From Lysobacter sp. ISL-50 (GTDB taxonomy: Bacteria; Pseudomonadota; Gammaproteobacteria; Xanthomonadales; Xanthomonadaceae), in assembly GCF_018612875.1 (NCBI RefSeq), contig NZ_JAGGRI010000056.1:10610-48718 (forward strand): 38,109 nt of DNA. The letters run 5' to 3'. The translations under genes and the position numbers were made by a program. Under the pieces are notes generated by a model. That model saw nothing but the letters and a program-made list of their open reading frames with translations. It did no database searches and had not been told where the DNA came from. This document shows, piece by piece, positions 33,033-38,109 of the stretch. Position 1 is the first letter of the stretch; each line of letters begins with the position of its first letter.

Positions 33033-34047
33033 ATGACAACGTCGAATCGCAAGGTCACCGTCTACGGTGCCTATGGACATACGGGACGTTTTGTCGTCGC
33101 CGAACTATGCGAACGCGGATGGACACCGATCCTGGCCGGGCGCGATGCAAACAAGCTGGACGAGATAGGCGACGCGTTTCCCCAGCTCGAACGACGGCTG
33201 GCATCGGTCATGGATCCATCGTCGCTCGACCGTGCCTTGGACGGCGCCCTGGGCGTCATCAACTGCGCAGGGCCATTTCTCGATACCGCGATACCGATGC
33301 TCGAAGCGGCGCTGCGTGCGCGTATCCATTATCTGGATGTATGCGCCGAGCAAGCGGTCGTGCTCGGCATCTTCGAACGCTTCGCTGAAACAGCAAGGAA
33401 GGCTGGGATCACCGTCATTCCCGCGATGGCGTTCTACGGTGGCCTGGCGGATTTGTTGGTAACAGCGGCGAAGCAGGATTGGCCGGATGCAGACTCGATC
33501 GAGATCGGCGTAGCCTTGGACAGCTGGCACCCTACGGCAGGCACGCGCGCACCGAGGCGCCCCGCCCACGGCCCGCGCCTGGTCATTGCGAACGGGAAAC
33601 TGGAACCCGCTCGCCGATCCGCCGTCATCGCGCGAATGGACGTTCTGTGCACCGTTCGGAATACAGCAGATGGTGGCGCTGCCGTTCTCGGAGATCGTCA
33701 CGATCTCGCGGCACCTGCGCAGCGATGAGGTGCAGTCCTATATGAACCTCACGCCGCTCAATGATCTGCGCGACCCCAGCACGCCGCCACCGGCATCGAC
33801 CGATACGCGCGGACGTTCAGCGCAGGTCTTCGCCGTCGATGTCCGGGTGCGCCGAAACGGCCAGACACGTTACGCAAGTGCGCATGGACGCGACATCTAC
33901 GCGATCAGCGCGCCGCTGGTAGCCGAAGCGCTCCAGCGCATAAGCGACGGGCGATGCAAGAAGAGCGGCATTGTCGCCCCGGGTGAGGCATTCGATGCGC
34001 AGGAATTTCTTGCGTCGATCTCCGATCTGGGCCTCGAAAGATCTTGA
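33033..34047 (+). pseudogene. Frameshifted saccharopine dehydrogenase-like protein
   Basis: A paralogue of the intact gene at 14064-15113. The first frame (from MTTSNRKVTVYG at 33033, GGAG upstream) matches through DSWHPTAGTR and continues to about LVIANGKLE. The match then resumes in the +1 frame from PLADP through REWTFCAPF, VALPFSEI and SYMNLTPLNDLRDPSTPP to 34047. One extra C in the CCC at 33606-33608 explains it. It is either a true null allele or a base-call error in a short homopolymer. Codon use is less GC-biased than neighbours (for example TTGTTGGTAACA), which hints at a different history from the intact paralogue. Confidence 0.8.
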
Positions 34048-34104
34048 TAGTCGCCGCAACCTGAGCCGAATACGGCGCGGCGCGAGGACGAAGACGCCGT
34101 AGAT

Positions 34105-34194
34105 TGGCGGAGAGAGTGGGATTCGAACCCACGGAAGGTTTGACCCTTCGGCGGTTTTCAAGACCGCTGCCTTAAACCACTCGGCCATCTCTCC
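34105..34194 (-). tRNA. tRNA-Ser (anticodon TGA)
   Basis: On the minus strand the sequence begins GGAGAGATGGCCGAGTGG, and the anticodon stem-loop reads CGGTCTTGAAAACCG with anticodon TGA. It has a long variable arm as in type II tRNAs, then GGGTTCGAATCCC (T arm) and closing TCTCTCC, G, CCA. The CCA end is encoded. Length is 90 nt with CCA. It reads UCN serine codons. Confidence 0.95.
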
Positions 34195-34279
34195 GTAGAA
34201 CTACGCGTTGTCGTTCGCGGGCGCGCCATCGCGGCGGCGCCCTGCGCGCCCGGTCTTGCACCGGACGCGGGACATTCTC

Positions 34280-35290
34280 TCACGCCGGGGCGGAAATCTT
34301 CACCGGCTTGTCGTGCTTCTTGCCTTCGCGGTGGGCGACGCTGTCCGGGCACGGCTGGCCCTTGATGTCGCTGCACTGCAGACGCGCGGATTCGACCAGG
34401 GACGGCGCTTTCTCGGCCAGGAAGTCGATGAACACCCGCACCGCCGGCAACAGGCCGCGGCGCGAGGCGAACACGGCGTGGAAGATGCCCTGCGGCAGGC
34501 GCCAGTTCGGCAGCACCACTTCCAGCTCGCCGCGGCGCACGGCTTCGGCGCAGACGGTTTCCGGCAGCAGGGTGATGCCCACGCCCTGCTCGGCCAGCGC
34601 CATCAGCATCGGGAAGTCGAAACCCATCACGCGCGGCTTGAGTTCGACCTTGCGCACTTCGCCGTCGGGACCGTGCAATTCCCAGCGCTGGCGGGCGTCG
34701 TCTTCGCTGATGCTCAGGGTGACGTGATCGGCCAGTTCGTCCGGATTGGTCGGGCGGCCCATGCGGGTCAGGTATTTGGGGCTGGCGACCAGCAATTCCT
34801 GGATCTGGCCGAAGCTGCGCATGACCAGGCTGCCATCGTCGTCGAGCTTGGAGCGCACGCGCAGGGCGACGTCGATGCCTTCGTTGATGATGTCCACGCG
34901 CCGGTTGCTGACGTGCAGTTGCACGCGCACCTGCGGGTATTTGGCCAGGAATTCGGGCAGCAGCCTGGGAATCTGTTGCTGCGCCAGGCCGACCGGGACG
35001 CTGACCCGGATCACGCCGCGCGGCTCGGCGCTGAGCCGATCGACCACTTCGCGCGCGGCCTGCGCCTCGGCCAGCATCGATTGGGCGTGGCGATACACGC
35101 TGTTGCCGACTTCGGTCACGGCGAAGCGGCGGGTGGAACGCTGCAGCAGGCGCACGCCCAGATCGGTTTCCAACTGGCTGATGCGGCGGCTCAGGCGCGA
35201 CTTGGGAATGCCCAGCGCGCGCTCGGCGGCGGCGAAACCGGCGTGGTCCACGACCATCGCGAAGTAGTAGAGGTCATTGAGATCGTGCAT
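34280..35290 (-). CDS. LysR family regulator divergent from azoreductase
   Basis: A 336-residue LysR-type regulator. The HTH lies at about 5-65 (HAGFAAAERALGIPKSRLSRRISQLE). The effector domain follows, and a basic/cysteine-containing tail of about 35 residues extends beyond the usual 300 (CSDIKGQPCPDSVAHREGKKH). This belongs to the LysR group that governs quinone and oxidative stress genes in related bacteria. It is divergent from azoR; two operator-like dyads occupy 35298-35330, starting 8 bp from its own start codon, so it should repress itself and control azoR. Confidence 0.92.
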   Translation of the reverse strand: MHDLNDLYYFAMVVDHAGFAAAERALGIPKSRLSRRISQLETDLGVRLLQRSTRRFAVTEVGNSVYRHAQSMLAEAQAAREVVDRLSAEPRGVIRVSVPVGLAQQQIPRLLPEFLAKYPQVRVQLHVSNRRVDIINEGIDVALRVRSKLDDDGSLVMRSFGQIQELLVASPKYLTRMGRPTNPDELADHVTLSISEDDARQRWELHGPDGEVRKVELKPRVMGFDFPMLMALAEQGVGITLLPETVCAEAVRRGELEVVLPNWRLPQGIFHAVFASRRGLLPAVRVFIDFLAEKAPSLVESARLQCSDIKGQPCPDSVAHREGKKHDKPVKISAPA

Positions 35291-35297
35291 GCCGATA

Positions 35298-35330
35298 GTT
35301 CCAAAAGTAGAACAGTTGGTGATATTGAAC
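35298..35330. promoter_or_regulatory. Tandem operator-like dyads between LysR and azoR
   Basis: GTTC-N8-GAAC at 35298-35313 is followed by GTTG-N8-GAAC at 35315-35330, the same layout with a 17-bp period. The position in the 120-bp divergent gap suggests two LysR dimers bound side by side. A weak promoter TTGGTG (35316-35321) / TATCCT (35337-35342) for azoR would overlap the second dyad. Confidence 0.5.
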
Positions 35331-35410
35331 CAGCTTTATCCTGTTACCGCAACGATCCAGACTTTGCTCCAACGCGGCACCGCCCGCCTTTCAGCCTACC
35401 GAGGCCCACC

Positions 35411-35989
35411 ATGAAGCTGCTGCACATCGATTCCAGCGCCTTGGGCGCAAATTCCGTGACCCGTGAGCTGTCCGCAGCCGTAACGGCGCGCTGGCAGGAC
35501 GAGGTGGCGGGGCTGAGCATCGACTACCGCGATCTGGACGCCGACCCGATTCCGCATCTTACCGGTCGTTCCCTGGCAAAGGTCAATCCCGCCGAAACCG
35601 AGGAATCCGAGCGCATTCTGCAACAATTCCTGGACGCCGACGTGATTGTATTGGGCGCGCCGATGTACAACTTCGGCATTCCTTCCACGCTCAAGGCCTG
35701 GATCGACCGGGTCGCGGTGTCCGGCAAGACCTTCCGCTACACCGCCGACGGCCCGGAGGGCCTGGCCCGGGGCAAGAAAGCCATCATCGTCAGCGGCCGC
35801 GGGGGTTTGCACAGCGGCCAGCCCAGCGATTTCCAGGAGACCTACCTGCGTCACGTCCTCGGTTTCATCGGCGTGACCGATGTCGAGTTCGTGCGCGCCG
35901 AGGGTGTGTCTTACTCGCCTCAGCATCGTGCCGACGCGCTCGCTGCGGCCCACGCTTCCATCCCGCTGCCGCAACGCAAGGCGGCATGA
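35411..35989 (+). CDS. azoR: FMN-dependent NADH azoreductase AzoR
   Basis: A 192-residue flavodoxin-fold quinone/azo reductase. The FMN phosphate motif HIDSSALGANSVTREL is at the N-terminus. APMYNFGIPSTLKAWIDRV (about 82-100) and SGRGGLHSGQPSDFQETYL (about 133-151) are family signatures. It reduces quinones and azo compounds by two-electron transfer from NAD(P)H, guarding against thiol and quinone stress. The start follows the gap with the LysR dyads, and a strong terminator follows at 36073. Length is close to the usual 200. Confidence 0.94.
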   Translation: MKLLHIDSSALGANSVTRELSAAVTARWQDEVAGLSIDYRDLDADPIPHLTGRSLAKVNPAETEESERILQQFLDADVIVLGAPMYNFGIPSTLKAWIDRVAVSGKTFRYTADGPEGLARGKKAIIVSGRGGLHSGQPSDFQETYLRHVLGFIGVTDVEFVRAEGVSYSPQHRADALAAAHASIPLPQRKAA

Positions 35990-36072
35990 CGCTTCATCCG
36001 TGTCTGTCCCGCAACACCCGTGATCACCGTGTAGCTCCCAAGTCCGGCGTTCCCTCCCCCACGCCGGCATTC

Positions 36073-36100
36073 GCCGGGTCCTGACGGGCCCGGCTTTTTT
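36073..36100 (+). terminator. Rho-independent terminator after azoR
   Basis: A 9-bp stem with one G-U pair (36073-36081 with 36086-36094), a 4-nt loop TGAC and six T directly after (36095-36100). It lies 84 nt beyond the azoR stop. Confidence 0.85.
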
Positions 36101-36123
36101 GTGTCCGCGGCATGGGCTCGCGG

Positions 36124-36257
36124 CCCTCACCCCGGCCCTCTCCCGCAAGCGGGAGAGGGAGTAGTACGACGCGACCGGAGCGGTCGAACAGCAAGCGCGA
36201 ACGAAAACCTCCGAAGAGCTCCCTCTCCCGCTTGCGGGAGAGGGCTGGGGTGAGGGG
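36124..36257. repeat. REPIN-like nested inverted repeat
   Basis: Two arms of 37-38 nt (36124-36160 and 36220-36257) are inverted copies with one mismatch, separated by 59 nt. Each arm holds its own hairpin with stem CCCTCTCCCGC / GCGGGAGAGGG. The same core forms the simple hairpin at 20767-20822. This nested layout is that of a REP doublet (REPIN). It lies between the azoR terminator and the 3' end of serS and can act as a serS terminator. Confidence 0.75.
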
Positions 36258-36274
36258 CCGCGAACCTGTCCCGC

Positions 36275-37570
<1,296 letters not shown>

Positions 37571-37739
37571 TTAGCCGGATGTGGCGGGGAGAACCGCAGA
37601 TTATCGCGTCAAAGCGGCTTTTTCGCGAACCGCGCATGGTCCGCGGCGGTTGCGGCCGACAGCGCGCGGCATTTCGTTGCAGAATGCACGGCGTCTTGAA
37701 ATCGCCGCGATCCCTCCGACCCGCCAGTCCTCCTGCCCT

Positions 37740-38109
37740 ATGTCCACGCCCTCCCCCGCGCCGCGCCGTTCCTTCAACTTCGCTTCCTGGCTGCCCTCGG
37801 GCAAGGCCTGGTGGTGGGTGCTGGGGGCGTTCGCGATCGGGCTGGCGCTGTTCGCCTGGGTCTGGTCGGGCAACCGCAATCGCAACGACGGCTTCTATCG
37901 CGCCGGCGAGGAAGCGCCGCCGACCAGCGAGCAACCCTTCTATGCGCCGCTGCCGGCGCCCGCCGCGGCCGACGGCAACGCCCCGGCCGCGCCGCAACCG
38001 GCGCCGGAAGCAGCGCCGCAGGCCCCGGACGAGCAGCCGCGCCTGGTCGAGAACCCGAATCCTCCCGCTCCGCCGCAGTCCCTGCCGAACGCGCAGCCCG
38101 CGCCGGCGC
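37740..38109 (+). CDS. Proline-rich single-pass membrane protein, TonB-like N-terminus (partial)
   Basis: The first 123 residues of a gene cut by the window end. A short cytoplasmic segment (PRRSFNFASWLPSGK) precedes one transmembrane helix (about 23-43, WWWVLGAFAIGLALFAWVW). A Pro/Ala-rich periplasmic stretch follows (from about 60), as in TonB-type energy transducers or other envelope-spanning anchors. The diagnostic C-terminal domain lies outside the window, so TonB is a guess from this layout and from recollection of similar genes beside serS in xanthomonads. It is divergent from serS with a 172-nt gap. Confidence 0.6.
   Translation, partial: MSTPSPAPRRSFNFASWLPSGKAWWWVLGAFAIGLALFAWVWSGNRNRNDGFYRAGEEAPPTSEQPFYAPLPAPAAADGNAPAAPQPAPEAAPQAPDEQPRLVENPNPPAPPQSLPNAQPAPA

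Noticed and set aside
32779-33058. Two short open frames in the gap before the frameshifted gene
   Set aside because: They overlap a terminator hairpin and lack start signals.
34105-34194. tRNA-Ser as an integration site for an island
   Set aside because: No integrase and no direct repeat of the tRNA end was seen nearby.

Overview
The window looks like a chromosomal segment of a high-GC gammaproteobacterium of the Xanthomonadaceae, most likely Lysobacter or a close relative. This is inferred from very GC-rich third codon positions, a candidate Xanthomonadales-type T4SS effector (C-terminal XVIPCD-like domain), a secreted multi-modular GH16 glucanase of the lytic Lysobacter type, and REP/REPIN-like intergenic hairpins. 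No phage, plasmid, IS or CRISPR structure was seen.

Layout. 1-244: REP-like tandem repeat. 245-6239: a glycine-rich membrane protein, then two divergent regulator/target pairs (AraC with an SDR oxidoreductase; LysR with a LysE-type exporter). 5553-9138: a compact operon hvfX-hvfA-hvfB-hvfC plus a ferric-reductase-like membrane protein. It encodes a copper-binding RiPP metallophore of the HvfA/bufferin type; here the precursor carries two EF-hand loops between two pairs of EGKCG core motifs, and a strong terminator-like hairpin separates precursor from maturation genes. 9206-14062: Ohr peroxidase, then an apparent operon of secreted alpha/beta hydrolase, CcdA-like thiol transporter, redoxin, OmpR-type response regulator and histidine kinase. 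The upstream regions of the hvf operon and of this second operon share a 17-nt tandem-repeat motif and a second spaced element, suggesting one regulon, perhaps run by the adjacent two-component system.

14064-20701: a saccharopine-dehydrogenase-like protein, a GNAT acetyltransferase, an AraC regulator, an unknown membrane protein, and a two-gene metallo-beta-lactamase-fold operon divergent from a LysR gene with a clean T-N11-A dyad between them. 20883-25588: small secreted protein, GH16 beta-glucanase (GH16 + beta/gamma-crystallin-like + CBM6), large-subunit catalase HPII. 25877-29458: ECF-type sigma factor convergent with a membrane Ser/Thr kinase with TPR-like repeats. 29814-32716: a probable antibacterial T4SS effector with GH19, C39-like peptidase, M23-like and XVIPCD modules, divergent from a small exported protein that may be its immunity partner. 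33033-34047: frameshifted paralogue of the 14064-15113 gene. 34105-38109: tRNA-Ser(TGA), a LysR/azoreductase divergent pair with tandem operator-like dyads, a REPIN-like element, serS, and the 5' part of a TonB-like proline-rich membrane protein cut by the window end.

The two most interesting parts are the hvf/bufferin region with its shared promoter architecture (metal and thiol stress) and the three-enzyme peptidoglycan-attacking effector with a candidate immunity gene. All functions are inferred from sequence reading alone; no searches were run.
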